64,000 nt of DNA from JACQFZ01 sp036381895. GTDB lineage: Bacteria > Pseudomonadota > Gammaproteobacteria > Acidiferrobacterales > Sulfurifustaceae. The position numbers and the translations under genes were made by a program. Below, one piece after another: positions 31,625 through 41,031 of the stretch. The DNA lies in NCBI GenBank assembly GCA_036381895.1, contig DASVBY010000081.1, positions 94,285 to 158,284 of the forward strand, in the 5' to 3' direction. Every line of letters starts with the position of its first letter. Position 1 is the stretch's first letter. A model generated the notes under the pieces. It was not told the DNA's origin and did no database searches. It saw only the letters and a program-made list of their open reading frames with translations.

Positions 31625-33532
31625 ATGGAAGGCAGGGCGAAGCGGCGGCTGCCCGTCGGCGCCGAAACGACGCGTGCCGGCGTGGACTTTCGCGTATGGG
31701 CACCGCGGCATCGGAACGTGGACGTGGTGCTCGAGCCCGGCGGCGACGGCGCCGGCGCGCGCCCGGTTCCGTTGCAGCCGGAACGGGACGGCTACTTTTC
31801 CGCACACGTGGCGGACGCCGGCGCCGGGAGCCGCTACCAGTACCGCCTCGACGGCAGCAGGCGTCTTTACCCCGATCCCGCTTCGCGCTTCCAGCCCGAT
31901 GGGCCGCACGGCGATTCGCAGGTAGTGGATCCGGCGGCGTTCCGCTGGACCGACGCGGACTGGCGCGGCGTGCCGCAGGAAGGGCAGGTCATCTACGAAT
32001 TGCACATCGGCACGTTCACCCGCGCCGGGACCTTCGCCGCCGCGACGGCGGAGCTCGCGGCGCTCAAGGAGACGGGCATCACGCTGATCGAGCTCATGCC
32101 GGTCGCCGACTTCACCGGGCGCTTCGGCTGGGGGTACGACGGCGTCGATCTGTACGCGCCGACGCGCCTCTACGGGGAGCCCGACGACCTGCGCCGGTTC
32201 GCGGACACCGCGCATGCGCTCGGGCTCGGCGTCATTCTCGACGTGGTCTACAACCACCTCGGGCCGGACGGCAACTATCTGCGCGAGTATTCGGAGAGCT
32301 ATTTCTCCACGCGGCACCGGAGCGAATGGGGCGATGCGCCGAACTTCGACGGACCGGGCTGCGGACCGGTGCGCGAGTTCTTCGTCGCGAACGCCGGCTA
32401 CTGGATCGAGGAGTACCACCTCGACGGGCTGCGCATCGACGCGACGCAGCAGATCTTCGACGATTCGCCCGAGCACGTGCTGACCGCCATCGCCGCGCGC
32501 GTGCGCGCCGCGGCGCACGGGCGCGCGGTCTACCTGGTCGCCGAGAACGAGCCGCAGGACGTGCGGATCCTGCACGCGCCCGAGCACGGCGGGCATGGTT
32601 TGACCGCGGTGTGGAACGACGACTTCCACCGCAGCGCGATCGCCGCGCTCACCGGCCGCAACGAAGCCTACTTCAGCGACTACCGCGGCGGACCGCAGGA
32701 GTTCATTTCGCTCGTCAAGCGCGGTTTCCTGTACCAGGGCCAGCGCTACGAATGGCAGCACGAGCGCCGCGGCACGCCGACGCGCGGCATCGCCCCCGAG
32801 CGCTTCATCGCGTATCTCGAGAATCACGACCAGATCGCGAACACCGGGCGGGGCTATCGCATGCACATGCAGACGAGCCCCGGGCGGCACCGCGCACTGA
32901 CCGCGCTGCTGCTGCTCGCGCCGCAGACGCCGATGCTGTTCCAGGGCCAGGAGTTCGGCGCTTCGACGTGCTTCTTCTACTTCGCCGATCATCGCGAGGA
33001 GCTGGCGCGCAAGGTGGACGAGGGGCGCAAGAAGTTCCTCGCGCAGTTCCGCAGCCTCGGCTCGCCCGAGGTGCGCGACACGCTCCCGGATCCCGCCGAC
33101 CCGCAAACCTTCGTGCGCTCGAAGCTCGATCTCACCGAGCGGCACACGCACGCCGAAGCCTACGCGCTGCATCGCGACCTGCTGCGGCTGCGGCGCGAGG
33201 ATCCGGTGTTGCGGCGCGCGGGTGCGGTCGAGGTGGACGGCGCCGTGCTCGGACCCGAGGCGTTCGTGCTGCGCTTCTTCGGTCTCGAGCACGGCGACGA
33301 CCGCCTGGTGCTCGTCAACCTCGGCCTCGATCTGCACCTGCGCCCGGCGCCCGAACCGCTGCTCGCCCCGCCCGCCGGGCGCGCGTGGCGCATTCTCTGG
33401 TCGAGCGAGCATCCGTGCTACGGCGGCCGCGGCATGCCGCCGCTCGAGAGCGAGCAGAACTGGTGGATTTCCGGTCACGCGGCGGTAGCCATGCGCGCGA
33501 TGCCGCTCGGGGAGGAAGGCCTGCATGCCTGA
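31625..33532 (+). CDS. treZ: Malto-oligosyltrehalose trehalohydrolase
   Basis: Releases trehalose from maltooligosyl-trehalose, the second step of the TreY/TreZ route. The 635-residue GH13 protein has an N-terminal CBM48-like domain (VDFRVWAPRHRNVDVVLEPG), then the barrel with DVVYNHLGPDGNYL, the nucleophile Asp in DGLRIDATQ, the acid Glu in YLVAENEPQD, and YLENHDQIANTGRG. These match TreZ rather than glycogen-branching enzyme. The ATG at 31625 is the first start before homology. It overlaps the debranching-enzyme gene by 8 nt. TreY, which makes its substrate, is not in the window. Confidence 0.9.
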   Translation: MEGRAKRRLPVGAETTRAGVDFRVWAPRHRNVDVVLEPGGDGAGARPVPLQPERDGYFSAHVADAGAGSRYQYRLDGSRRLYPDPASRFQPDGPHGDSQVVDPAAFRWTDADWRGVPQEGQVIYELHIGTFTRAGTFAAATAELAALKETGITLIELMPVADFTGRFGWGYDGVDLYAPTRLYGEPDDLRRFADTAHALGLGVILDVVYNHLGPDGNYLREYSESYFSTRHRSEWGDAPNFDGPGCGPVREFFVANAGYWIEEYHLDGLRIDATQQIFDDSPEHVLTAIAARVRAAAHGRAVYLVAENEPQDVRILHAPEHGGHGLTAVWNDDFHRSAIAALTGRNEAYFSDYRGGPQEFISLVKRGFLYQGQRYEWQHERRGTPTRGIAPERFIAYLENHDQIANTGRGYRMHMQTSPGRHRALTALLLLAPQTPMLFQGQEFGASTCFFYFADHREELARKVDEGRKKFLAQFRSLGSPEVRDTLPDPADPQTFVRSKLDLTERHTHAEAYALHRDLLRLRREDPVLRRAGAVEVDGAVLGPEAFVLRFFGLEHGDDRLVLVNLGLDLHLRPAPEPLLAPPAGRAWRILWSSEHPCYGGRGMPPLESEQNWWISGHAAVAMRAMPLGEEGLHA

Positions 33533-35564
33533 TCCGGTGCGTCGCTACCGACGGCCGGAAGCGGGGTGGGATGCGCAGGAGCTTCTCGGCCGCGAATGGC
33601 TCGTTACCAACGGGCTTGGCGGCTACGCCTCGAGCACGCTCGCCTGCCTCGATACGCGCTCCTATCACGGATTGCTGACGGCGGCGCTGCCGGCGCCGCT
33701 CGGACGTACGCTGCTCCTGAAGCAGTTGTCCGAGCGCCTGTACGCGGATCGCGGGCGCGAGGTGCTGCTGACGGAGGGCGCCGTGGGAGCGGAGCCGCCG
33801 GACGCGGAGGGTCTGCAGCCCCTCGCCGAGTTCCGCATGGAGTGGGGCCTGCCGGTATGGCGGTTCGACGCGGGCGCCGCCCGGCTCGAGAAGCGCGTGC
33901 TGATGCCGCATCAGCAGAACACGGTCTATTGCCTGTACCGCCTGCTCGAGAGCTCCGCGCCGGCGCAGCTGATGCTGCGACCTTGGGTGCATTTCCGGGC
34001 GCACGACAATCCCGCCGTCGCCGAGCCGATCGGCGAGTATACCCTGCGCGTGCGCGGCAACTGCTACGAGATCGTCGGCGATCGGCGCTTCGCGGTGCTG
34101 CGGCTGCTGTTCCATGGCGACGACGTGCGCTTCGTGATCGACGGCGGCGCGCGCAAGGAGGTGTTCCTGCGCGCGGAAGCGGAGCGCGGCTACGCCGCCT
34201 ACGGATCGCTCTGGAGCCCGGGGTATTTCGTCCTCGACATGACGCCGGGGAGCCGCGCCGCGCTCGCCGCGTCGGCCGAGGACTGGAGCTCGCTGATGGC
34301 GCTCGATCCCGAAGAGGTCGAGCGCTACGAATACGAGCGCCGGCGGCGGCTGCTCGCGCTCGCGGATCCGCGGCTGCGCGGCGCCGCCTCCGAGCTCGTG
34401 CTCGCCGCGGATCAGTTCGTGGTCTCGCCTGCAGGCCGCGTGCGCGATGCCATCCACGCCCATGCGACCGGCGATTCCGTGCGCTCGGTCGTCGCCGGCT
34501 ACCACTGGTTCTCCGACTGGGGCCGCGACACCATGATCAGCATCGAGGGGCTGACGCTCGCGACCGGGCGGCACGCCGAGGCCGGCTGGATCCTGCGCAC
34601 GTTCCGCCACTACGTGAACGACGGTCTCATCCCGAACCTGTTTCCGGAAGGCAGGAACGAGGGGCTGTACCACTCGGCCGATGCGACGCTCTGGTTCCTG
34701 CACGCCATCGATCGATACGTCGAGGCGACCGGCGATCGTGTCACGCTCGCGCTGATGCTGCCGACGGCGCGCGAGATCGTCGCGCGTCACCTGCAGGGCA
34801 CGCGCTTCGGCATCGGCGTCGATCCCTCCGACGGGCTGCTGCGGCAGGGCGCCGAGGGCTATCAGCTCACATGGATGGACGCAAAGGTCGAGAACTGGGT
34901 GGTGACGCCGCGGCGCGGCAAGGCCGTCGAAATCAACGCGCTCTGGTACAACGCGCTGCGCCTGCTGGCCGAATGGGAACGGCGCGCGCACGACGACGGG
35001 GCCGCCGCCCGCTACGCCGGGGCGGCGGACCGGGTCCGGCATGCGTTCAATGCGCGCTTCTGGTACGCGGACGGCGGCTACCTCTACGACGTCGTCGACG
35101 GCGAGCAGGGCAACGACACCGCGTGCCGGCCGAACCAGCTGTTCGCGCTTTCGCTGCCGCACCCGGTGCTCGCGCGCGAGCGCTGGCCGGCGGTGCTCGA
35201 GGTCGTGCGCACGCGCCTGCTCACGCCCGTCGGCCTGCGGACGCTCGCGCCCGGACATCCCGACTACAAGTCGCGCTACTTCGGCGACCTGCGCGCACGC
35301 GATGCGGCGTATCACCAGGGAACGGTGTGGGCGTGGCTCATCGGTCCGTACGTCGACGCGTGGCTCGCGCTGCATCCGGAGGATCGGGCCGGCGCGCGCG
35401 CTCGTCTCGAGGGCCTGCTGCCGCAGCTCGACGAGGCCTGCGTCGGCTCGATCAGCGAGGTGTTCGATGCGGAGCCGCCGTTCACCCCGCGCGGATGCAT
35501 TTCGCAAGCCTGGAGCGTGGCGGAGCTGCTGCGCTGCTGGGTCAAGACGGCGGCGGAAGCGTGA
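33525..35564 (+). CDS. Glycogen debranching enzyme, GH133-like (amylo-alpha-1,6-glucosidase)
   Basis: A 679-residue protein of the archaeal/bacterial debranching family. The N-terminal beta-domain has EWLVTNGLGGYASST and DTRSYHGLLTAALP. The C-terminal alpha/alpha barrel has YHWFSDWGRDTMISIEG, whose Asp residues are catalytic in this family, then LTWMDAKVENWVVTPR and TLAPGHPDYKSRY. It overlaps treZ by 8 nt and so is co-translated. Removing alpha-1,6 branches would release linear glucans for TreY/TreZ. The function is confident; the link to trehalose is inferred from the overlap. Confidence 0.9.
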   Translation: MPDPVRRYRRPEAGWDAQELLGREWLVTNGLGGYASSTLACLDTRSYHGLLTAALPAPLGRTLLLKQLSERLYADRGREVLLTEGAVGAEPPDAEGLQPLAEFRMEWGLPVWRFDAGAARLEKRVLMPHQQNTVYCLYRLLESSAPAQLMLRPWVHFRAHDNPAVAEPIGEYTLRVRGNCYEIVGDRRFAVLRLLFHGDDVRFVIDGGARKEVFLRAEAERGYAAYGSLWSPGYFVLDMTPGSRAALAASAEDWSSLMALDPEEVERYEYERRRRLLALADPRLRGAASELVLAADQFVVSPAGRVRDAIHAHATGDSVRSVVAGYHWFSDWGRDTMISIEGLTLATGRHAEAGWILRTFRHYVNDGLIPNLFPEGRNEGLYHSADATLWFLHAIDRYVEATGDRVTLALMLPTAREIVARHLQGTRFGIGVDPSDGLLRQGAEGYQLTWMDAKVENWVVTPRRGKAVEINALWYNALRLLAEWERRAHDDGAAARYAGAADRVRHAFNARFWYADGGYLYDVVDGEQGNDTACRPNQLFALSLPHPVLARERWPAVLEVVRTRLLTPVGLRTLAPGHPDYKSRYFGDLRARDAAYHQGTVWAWLIGPYVDAWLALHPEDRAGARARLEGLLPQLDEACVGSISEVFDAEPPFTPRGCISQAWSVAELLRCWVKTAAEA

Positions 35565-35580
35565 AACGAGGACGGAGCCG

Positions 35581-35760
35581 ATGAAGAGCGACGACGACCG
35601 GGCGGTGGTGGCCTGCCGCGTCTGCGGAAAGGAGGTGCCGCGTTCGGCGGCGCGGAGCGCCGAGGGGCGCGACTACACGTATTTCTTCTGCAGCGAGGGC
35701 TGCCGGCTGCGCTGGTCGGCGAATCAGCACGCGGACCGCGAGCCGGACAAGCGTCATTGA
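35581..35760 (+). CDS. Small zinc-finger-like protein (DUF3330-like)
   Basis: A 59-residue protein with the pattern C-x2-C (CRVCGKEVPRS) and a second pair, FFCSEGCRLRW, spaced like a TRASH/YHS-type or DUF3330 metal-binding finger. The ATG at 35581 follows the debranching gene by 16 nt, so it is likely at the end of that transcript. The role is unknown. Members of this family probably bind zinc. Confidence 0.72.
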   Translation: MKSDDDRAVVACRVCGKEVPRSAARSAEGRDYTYFFCSEGCRLRWSANQHADREPDKRH

Positions 35761-36245
35761 CCAGCGGCGCGCTTTCGGCGCGTCGAAGCGCTCGCTTCGA
35801 ACTGCCCCGCGATCCTCGATCCGGTCCAGCGCCGCGCGCTCGCCGAGCGGCAGGCGCTCAAGTGCGGCGAACTGCGGCCGGCGCGCGCCAGCCGCCCCGG
35901 CGCGCCGCCTCGAGCACCCCGGCGCCATGAACCGGCCGCCGGGAGCCGATCGCGAGGATGGCGAGCAGATCGAAGACCTCGCGCCTCCGTCCTCCGCGCC
36001 GGGCGCGGTGTGCCGCGAGCGTTGCCGAGGCGAGCATCAGCGGGACGGCGGGACGATGAGGCTGCCGCAAACGGGGAGGCGCATGTCGCAGGCGTTCGCG
36101 CCTGGGGCTTCTTCGCCGCATCGTGCCGGGCGGTGCCGAAGCTCCACCCGATACGCGGCGCGGGCTTTGTGCGGTGTCGCGCGGCGGGGGCCGGTAAGAT
36201 GCGGGCGACGCACGTACGCCCGGTTCTCAATCCGCAGCCGACACA
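35761..36245. other. Gene-free stretch
   Basis: About 485 nt with several open but arginine-rich frames on both strands. A minus-strand piece around 35800-35870 reads FAALERLPLGERAALDRIE and might be a decayed gene, but I could not assign it. No promoter or repeat stands out. Confidence 0.45.
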
Positions 36246-36947
36246 ATGGCTCGCTGCATCGCCGTCTCCTACAACATCCATCGCTGCATCGGTCTCGACG
36301 GCCGCAACGATCCCGAGCGCATCGCCCGCGTGCTCGAGGAAATGGAACCCGACGTCGTCGGGCTGCAGGAAGTCGAGTCGCGCTTCGGCGGCACGCTCGA
36401 CATGCATCAGCTCAACTACCTCGCCGAGGAGACGGGGTTCCAGGCGATCGCAGGCACGACGGTGCTGCGTGCGGAGAGCCACTACGGCAACGCGCTGCTC
36501 ACCCGGCATTCCGTGCTCGAGGTGCGCACGCACGACGTGAGCGTGCCCGCGCGCGAGCCGCGCGGCATCCTGGACGTCGACCTCGACATGCACGGACAGC
36601 GGTTGCGGGTCCTCGTCACCCACCTCGGCCTGGGTTCGCGCGAGCGCCGGCGCCAGACGCGCCTGCTGCTCGATGCGGTCGCCGCCCACCCGGACGAGCC
36701 GGTGGTGATCCTGAGCGACTTCAACGAATGGTTTCCGTGGCGCCAGCCGCTGCGCTGGATGCACCGACGGCTCGGGCGCACGCCCGCGCTCAACACGTTT
36801 CCGGCGAGCTGGCCGCTGATCGCGCTGGACCGCGTGTGGGTGACGCCGAAGCGCAACCTGTTGTCGCTGCGCGTGCACCGCTCGAAGCTCGCGCGCATCG
36901 CGTCCGACCATCTCCCGCTGCGGGCCGAGGTGGAGCTGAGCTTGTGA
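36246..36947 (+). CDS. EEP-fold phosphodiesterase/nuclease (YbhP-like)
   Basis: A 233-residue endonuclease/exonuclease/phosphatase family protein. All fold motifs are intact: VSYNIHRCIGLDGRND, DVVGLQEVESR with the catalytic Glu, VTHLGL, ILSDFNEW, DRVWVTP and ASDHLPLRAEVEL. The pattern is like E. coli YbhP, which sits beside the cardiolipin synthase clsB, but no such gene is adjacent here. The ATG at 36246 is used because it opens the fold. The substrate, lipid headgroup or nucleic acid, is unknown. Confidence 0.85.
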   Translation: MARCIAVSYNIHRCIGLDGRNDPERIARVLEEMEPDVVGLQEVESRFGGTLDMHQLNYLAEETGFQAIAGTTVLRAESHYGNALLTRHSVLEVRTHDVSVPAREPRGILDVDLDMHGQRLRVLVTHLGLGSRERRRQTRLLLDAVAAHPDEPVVILSDFNEWFPWRQPLRWMHRRLGRTPALNTFPASWPLIALDRVWVTPKRNLLSLRVHRSKLARIASDHLPLRAEVELSL

Positions 36948-37280
36948 CGCGCTTGACGGGCGGCACGATGGGCGGCGGCGGCCCGCCTGGACCCGGCGGG
37001 GCGGGCGTCGGCCGATCGCGGGGCGGCGGGGGCGGCACGGGCGGCGCTTCATCCGGCGCCGTCGGAGGACGGTTCGGAGGACCCGGTTTGGGCGGCGGCG
37101 GCGCCGGCTTCGGCGGCCGTATGCCCTCGAACCACCCGATACGGCCGATTGAGCGTCTGCGGGTCCCGACCCGCGGTGGGATCTTCGTTGCGCGTCTGCG
37201 TGGGAGCAAGTGGATTCGCCCTGTCAAAAATGTGACACTCAAGATGCCCTTCCGGACTGCGGAACGCCAGTGTGCACCCA
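36948..37280. other. Glycine-codon-rich low-complexity stretch before the histidine kinase
   Basis: From about 36955 to 37120 the plus strand is dominated by GGC/GGG triplets. One plus frame from the ATG at 36968 would read mostly glycine, and the opposite strand reads PPKPAPPPPKPGPP-like proline runs. Neither ends before the kinase gene in a convincing way, so I do not call a gene. Confidence 0.4.
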
Positions 37281-39251
37281 ATGTCCAGCGTGGAAGACCA
37301 GGAGCAGCTGCTCGCAACGCCGCCGCCGGTTGTGCTCGTGCTTGCGCCGACGACACGCGATGCGGCGAGTACCTGCAACTTTCTCTCCACGTCCGGTATA
37401 CCGAGCGAAGTCTGCGGCGACATCGAGGCCGCATGCGACGCGCTCGCGCGCCGGCCGGGCATCGTGCTGGTCACCGATGAAGTGCTCGCAAAGGACGGTC
37501 TGACGCGGCTCGCGCATGGGCTCGGCCGGCTCGCATACGGGAGGGATGTTCCGGTTCTCGTGCTTATCGCGCCGCGCCGGGAGCCGCCGGCGGCCGAGCT
37601 GGTGCGGACGTTCACCCGGGTGCTCGCCAACCCGATTCTCCTCACGCGGCCGGTGCATCCGATCACGCTCGTGAGCGCGGTCGAGAGCGCGCGCCGGACG
37701 GTCGCGGAGCGGCGCGCGCGAGTGACGGCCGCGGAGGATGCGGCTCGATACGCGCCGGAGCCCGACATTCTCGCAGCACTGCATACCATACCGCTCACGC
37801 TGTTCGCGCAAGACCGCGCACTGCGCTACACCTGGATACACAATCCCTTCGGCCAGCGGCCGGCCGCGGATTTCATCGGCCGGACCGACGCGGAGTGGCT
37901 CGGTCCGGGCGGGGAAGCCGAGGCGCTCGAAGCGTTCAAGCGCCGCGCGCTCGAGAACGGCGCGGGCGGACGCGAGCGGCTGCGGCTGACGCTCCCGGAC
38001 GGCGTCCATCATTACGAAGTGAGTGTCGCGCCGCGGCACAACGGGCGCGAAGCGGTGGGCCTCGTGGGTGCGGCGCTCGCGATCGATGAGCACGTCGCGC
38101 TGCAGGAGCGGCTGCGGCGGCAGGCCGATCAGCTGGCGCGCATGGACCAGCGCAAGAACGACTTCATCGCGCAGCTCGCGCACGAGCTGCGCAATCCGCT
38201 CGCCCCCATACACAATGCGTTGCACGTGCTGCGGATCCAGCCTTCGCCGCCCGACCCCGGGCACTTTCGCTGGGCAACCGACGTGATTGGCCGCCAGCTG
38301 ATGCAGCTCTCGCGCCTCGTCGACGACCTGCTCGACATCGCGCGCATGACCCACGGCAGCCTGCGGCTGCGCACCGAAACGATAGAGCTCGGCAGCGCCC
38401 TGCTGCCGGCCATCGAGGCCGCGCGCCCGCTCACGGCCGCGCGTAAACAAACGCTCACCTACAGTCCGCCGATCGAGCCGGTGCGCGTGCAGGCCGACCC
38501 GGCGCGGCTGCTGCAGATCGCCGGCAACCTGCTCAGCAACGCCGCGCGCTACACGCCGAGCGGAGGCCACATCGGCCTGTCGGTGCGGCGGGATGAGCGG
38601 GACGCGATCATCACCGTGGTCGACGACGGTCAGGGCATTCCGCGCGACGTTCTCCCGCACATCTTCGATCCGTTCTACCGGGGCCGGGATGCAACCGCGC
38701 AGACGCAGGCCGGTCTCGGTCTCGGGCTGGCGCTCGTGCGCGAGCTCGTACAGCTGCACGGTGGACGCATCGAAGCGCACAGCGACGGGCCGGATTGCGG
38801 CAGCGAATTCACGGTGCGGCTCCCGCTGCTCGACAAAGCGCCTGCGGTGCCGCTGCCGCCGCCGGTCACGGCGGAAGCGACGCGCGGACTGCGCGTGCTC
38901 GTGGTCGACGACGACCCCGATGTCGCGCACTCTTTCGTGCTGCTGCTGCAGACCATGGGCTATCAGGCCGAGGCGGTGGGCGACGGCGCCGAGGCGTTTG
39001 CGGCCGTCGCGCGGTTCCGGCCGCGCGTCGTCTTCATCGACATCGGCCTGCCCGACATGGACGGCTTTCGGCTCGCCGAGCGGCTGCGTGCCGCGCAAGG
39101 CCGCAGCCGGCTCTATCTCGTCGCCGTCACCGGCTACGCTCAGGACGACGTGCGGCGGCGGGCCGCCGCGGCCGGTTTCGATGCGCATGTCGCCAAGCCG
39201 ACGACCGCCGAGGCGGTCGAGGGCCTGCTCGCTCCATTGCTCGCCGAATGA
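37281..39251 (+). CDS. Cytoplasmic hybrid sensor histidine kinase
   Basis: A 656-residue soluble hybrid kinase with no membrane helix. The order is: an N-terminal receiver-like domain (about 12-130) without clear phospho-acceptor residues, a PAS-type sensor (about 160-270, HTIPLTLFAQDRALRYTWI and HYEVSVAPRHNG), HisKA with H301 in AQLAHELRNPLAP, HATPase with NLLSNAARYTPSG and GLGLGLALVRELVQLHGG, and a C-terminal receiver (VLVVDDDPDV, D587 in FIDIGLPDMDGF, VAVTGYAQ). Such FAD/PAS-type soluble hybrids are common in soil bacteria. No response regulator is next to it, so output and signal are unknown. The start at 37281 could be 9 nt earlier (GTG 37272). Confidence 0.88.
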   Translation: MSSVEDQEQLLATPPPVVLVLAPTTRDAASTCNFLSTSGIPSEVCGDIEAACDALARRPGIVLVTDEVLAKDGLTRLAHGLGRLAYGRDVPVLVLIAPRREPPAAELVRTFTRVLANPILLTRPVHPITLVSAVESARRTVAERRARVTAAEDAARYAPEPDILAALHTIPLTLFAQDRALRYTWIHNPFGQRPAADFIGRTDAEWLGPGGEAEALEAFKRRALENGAGGRERLRLTLPDGVHHYEVSVAPRHNGREAVGLVGAALAIDEHVALQERLRRQADQLARMDQRKNDFIAQLAHELRNPLAPIHNALHVLRIQPSPPDPGHFRWATDVIGRQLMQLSRLVDDLLDIARMTHGSLRLRTETIELGSALLPAIEAARPLTAARKQTLTYSPPIEPVRVQADPARLLQIAGNLLSNAARYTPSGGHIGLSVRRDERDAIITVVDDGQGIPRDVLPHIFDPFYRGRDATAQTQAGLGLGLALVRELVQLHGGRIEAHSDGPDCGSEFTVRLPLLDKAPAVPLPPPVTAEATRGLRVLVVDDDPDVAHSFVLLLQTMGYQAEAVGDGAEAFAAVARFRPRVVFIDIGLPDMDGFRLAERLRAAQGRSRLYLVAVTGYAQDDVRRRAAAAGFDAHVAKPTTAEAVEGLLAPLLAE

Positions 39252-39254
39252 CGC

Positions 39255-39551
39255 TCAGCGGGCGCGGTCGGCGCCGCGGCTGATCAGTTTGAAGAAGCGG
39301 CTCGGCTCGCCGCTTTTCATCGTCTCCTGGTAGAGGAACGCGAGGTCTTTCTCCTCGAATTTCGCGAAGAAGTCCTCCCAGGAGATGTGCTCGAGGCTCT
39401 CTTTGCCCCGGTAGCCCGGGAAGTCGATGCGCAGCAGCCCGGGGTCGTCCTTCGAGCCCGTGGCCTTCACTCGCGCGGGCACGCCGTCGCGCGCTTCGAC
39501 CCACTTGCGGATGACCTCGTGATCGGTGGTGATTTTCGATGCGCCGGCCAT
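39255..39551 (-). CDS. Conserved small protein of unknown function
   Basis: A 98-residue acidic/basic mixed protein that I recognise only as a common conserved hypothetical of proteobacteria. It begins MAGASKITTDHEVIRKWVEA and contains VKATGSKDDPGLLRIDFPGY and ISWEDFFAKFEEKDLAFLYQ, with no cysteines or membrane segment. The start at 39551 is chosen because GGAGGC lies 5 nt before it. An in-frame ATG 12 nt upstream would cover that site. It converges with the histidine kinase, 3 nt from its stop. The DHEVIRKWVEARDG opening suggests a small regulator or adaptor, but nothing definite can be said. Confidence 0.78.
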   Translation of the reverse strand: MAGASKITTDHEVIRKWVEARDGVPARVKATGSKDDPGLLRIDFPGYRGKESLEHISWEDFFAKFEEKDLAFLYQETMKSGEPSRFFKLISRGADRAR

Positions 39552-39822
39552 GAACGCCTCCATGCTCGTTGCTCGTCTGGTTTGACCGCGAATCATTGGC
39601 GAGTGGCTCGGCGCCGGCTGGGGTAAAGTCCGGAACCGCTCTCGCCATGATTCCGCATGTGCCGGCGGTGCCCGCGAGGCGGCGCCGGCGGGTATGCGGG
39701 GCAGGCTGCAACGCACCGAACCCGCGGGTGGGGCAGGAAAGGCGCACCATCCCTCCGGACATATCCGAATGGACGGATGCGGCGCCGCTCACCAAGCTTT
39801 GGCTCCGGAGGGGTGACGCCGC

Positions 39823-40926
39823 GTGGCCAAGGGAATGCGTGTTGCGTTTTTCGGGGCGAGTCTGGTTTCGGGCTACGGGAACGGCACGGCCGGGTACTGT
39901 CGGGGCTTGCTGCATGCGCTCGCGGAGCGCGGGCACCGGGTACGCTTCTACGAGCCGCTCGTTCCGGAACGCCTTGCGCGGCGCGACGTGCTCGATCCGT
40001 CGTGGGTGGAAATCGTTCGCTACACCGCGGACGGCGAGGGGCTCGAAGCGGCGCTCGAGCACGCGGCCGACGCCGACGTGCTCGTCAAGTGCAGCGACGT
40101 CGGCTTGTTCGACGAACTGCTCGATGCCGCGATTCCGCAGGTGATCGCCCCGCCGGCGCTCGCGGTCTACTGGGACATGCATCCGGCGCGCACGCTCGCG
40201 CAGCTCGCCGATCTGCGCCACCCGCTGCGCGCGCAGCTCCCGTGGTACAGCGCGGTGCTCACGCGCTACGGGGGCGATCCTGCCATCGAGGCGTGGGAGC
40301 GCTGCGGCGCGCGCGTGTGCTTTCCGGTCTACCCGGGCATCGATCCCGAGAGCGACGTGCCGGCCGCGCCGGACCCCGAGTACGCGGCGCACTACACACT
40401 GCTCGCGGAGCGCGCGGAGGCCGATGCGATGCAGGTGCGGCGCGGCTTCTTCGACGTGGCGGCAACGCTGCCGTCGCGGCGCTTCGTGCTCGGCGGCAGC
40501 GGCTGGGACGACACGGCGATGCCGGCGAACGTGGACTATGCGGGCCACGTGTATGCGGCCGAGCGGCGGCTCTACTTCTGCTCCGCGGGCGCCGTGTGCA
40601 ACCTCACGCCGCCGGGAACCGCCGCCCTCGGGTACGCCCCCGGACCGAGCCTGGTCGAGGCGGCCGGGGTCGGCGCCTGCGTGATCAGCGATACGTGGGA
40701 CGGACTCGAGGCATTCCTCGAGCCCGAGCGGGAGGTGCTGATCGCGAGCGACGTGATGCAGGTCATCGAGCAGCTGAGCACGCTCAGCGCGGAACGCGCC
40801 GCCACGATCGGCCGGCGCGCGCGCGGGCGCTGCCTCGCCGAGCACACGTACGAGCGGCGCGCGATCGAGCTCGAAGCTCTGCTCGAGGGCTTCGATCGCC
40901 AGTGGGTGAACAAGACCGCGCTGTGA
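39823..40926 (+). CDS. CgeB-type glycosyltransferase
   Basis: A 367-residue glycosyltransferase-like protein. MRVAFFGASLVSGYGNGTAG begins a Rossmann-like domain, and ALAVYWDMHPARTLAQLADL is followed by a long middle region. The donor-side block CNLTPPGTAALGYAPGPSLV plus EAAGVGACVISDTWDGLEAF matches the CgeB family pattern. It starts with GTG at 39823, with GGAGGGG about 10 nt upstream; an ATG 12 nt later is possible. The next gene on the opposite strand makes UDP-xylose, a possible donor. That link is inferred from position only. Confidence 0.78.
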   Translation: MAKGMRVAFFGASLVSGYGNGTAGYCRGLLHALAERGHRVRFYEPLVPERLARRDVLDPSWVEIVRYTADGEGLEAALEHAADADVLVKCSDVGLFDELLDAAIPQVIAPPALAVYWDMHPARTLAQLADLRHPLRAQLPWYSAVLTRYGGDPAIEAWERCGARVCFPVYPGIDPESDVPAAPDPEYAAHYTLLAERAEADAMQVRRGFFDVAATLPSRRFVLGGSGWDDTAMPANVDYAGHVYAAERRLYFCSAGAVCNLTPPGTAALGYAPGPSLVEAAGVGACVISDTWDGLEAFLEPEREVLIASDVMQVIEQLSTLSAERAATIGRRARGRCLAEHTYERRAIELEALLEGFDRQWVNKTAL

Positions 40927-41031
40927 AGGCGGACGGGGCGGACTGCCGGCCGCGCGCTGCGGCCGCCGCTGCGTCCGGCGCAAGATGAGCATCGGCCGTG
41001 CTCGCGCACGGCGACGCGTGTTCCCGAAGCG

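Noticed and set aside
35754..37052. A minus-strand frame of about 430 codons over the EEP gene
   Set aside because: The EEP gene on the plus strand has all fold motifs, and the minus product shows none.
36968..37280. Glycine-rich small protein starting at 36968
   Set aside because: The frame has no good ribosome site and runs on into the kinase gene in the wrong frame; low complexity alone is not evidence.
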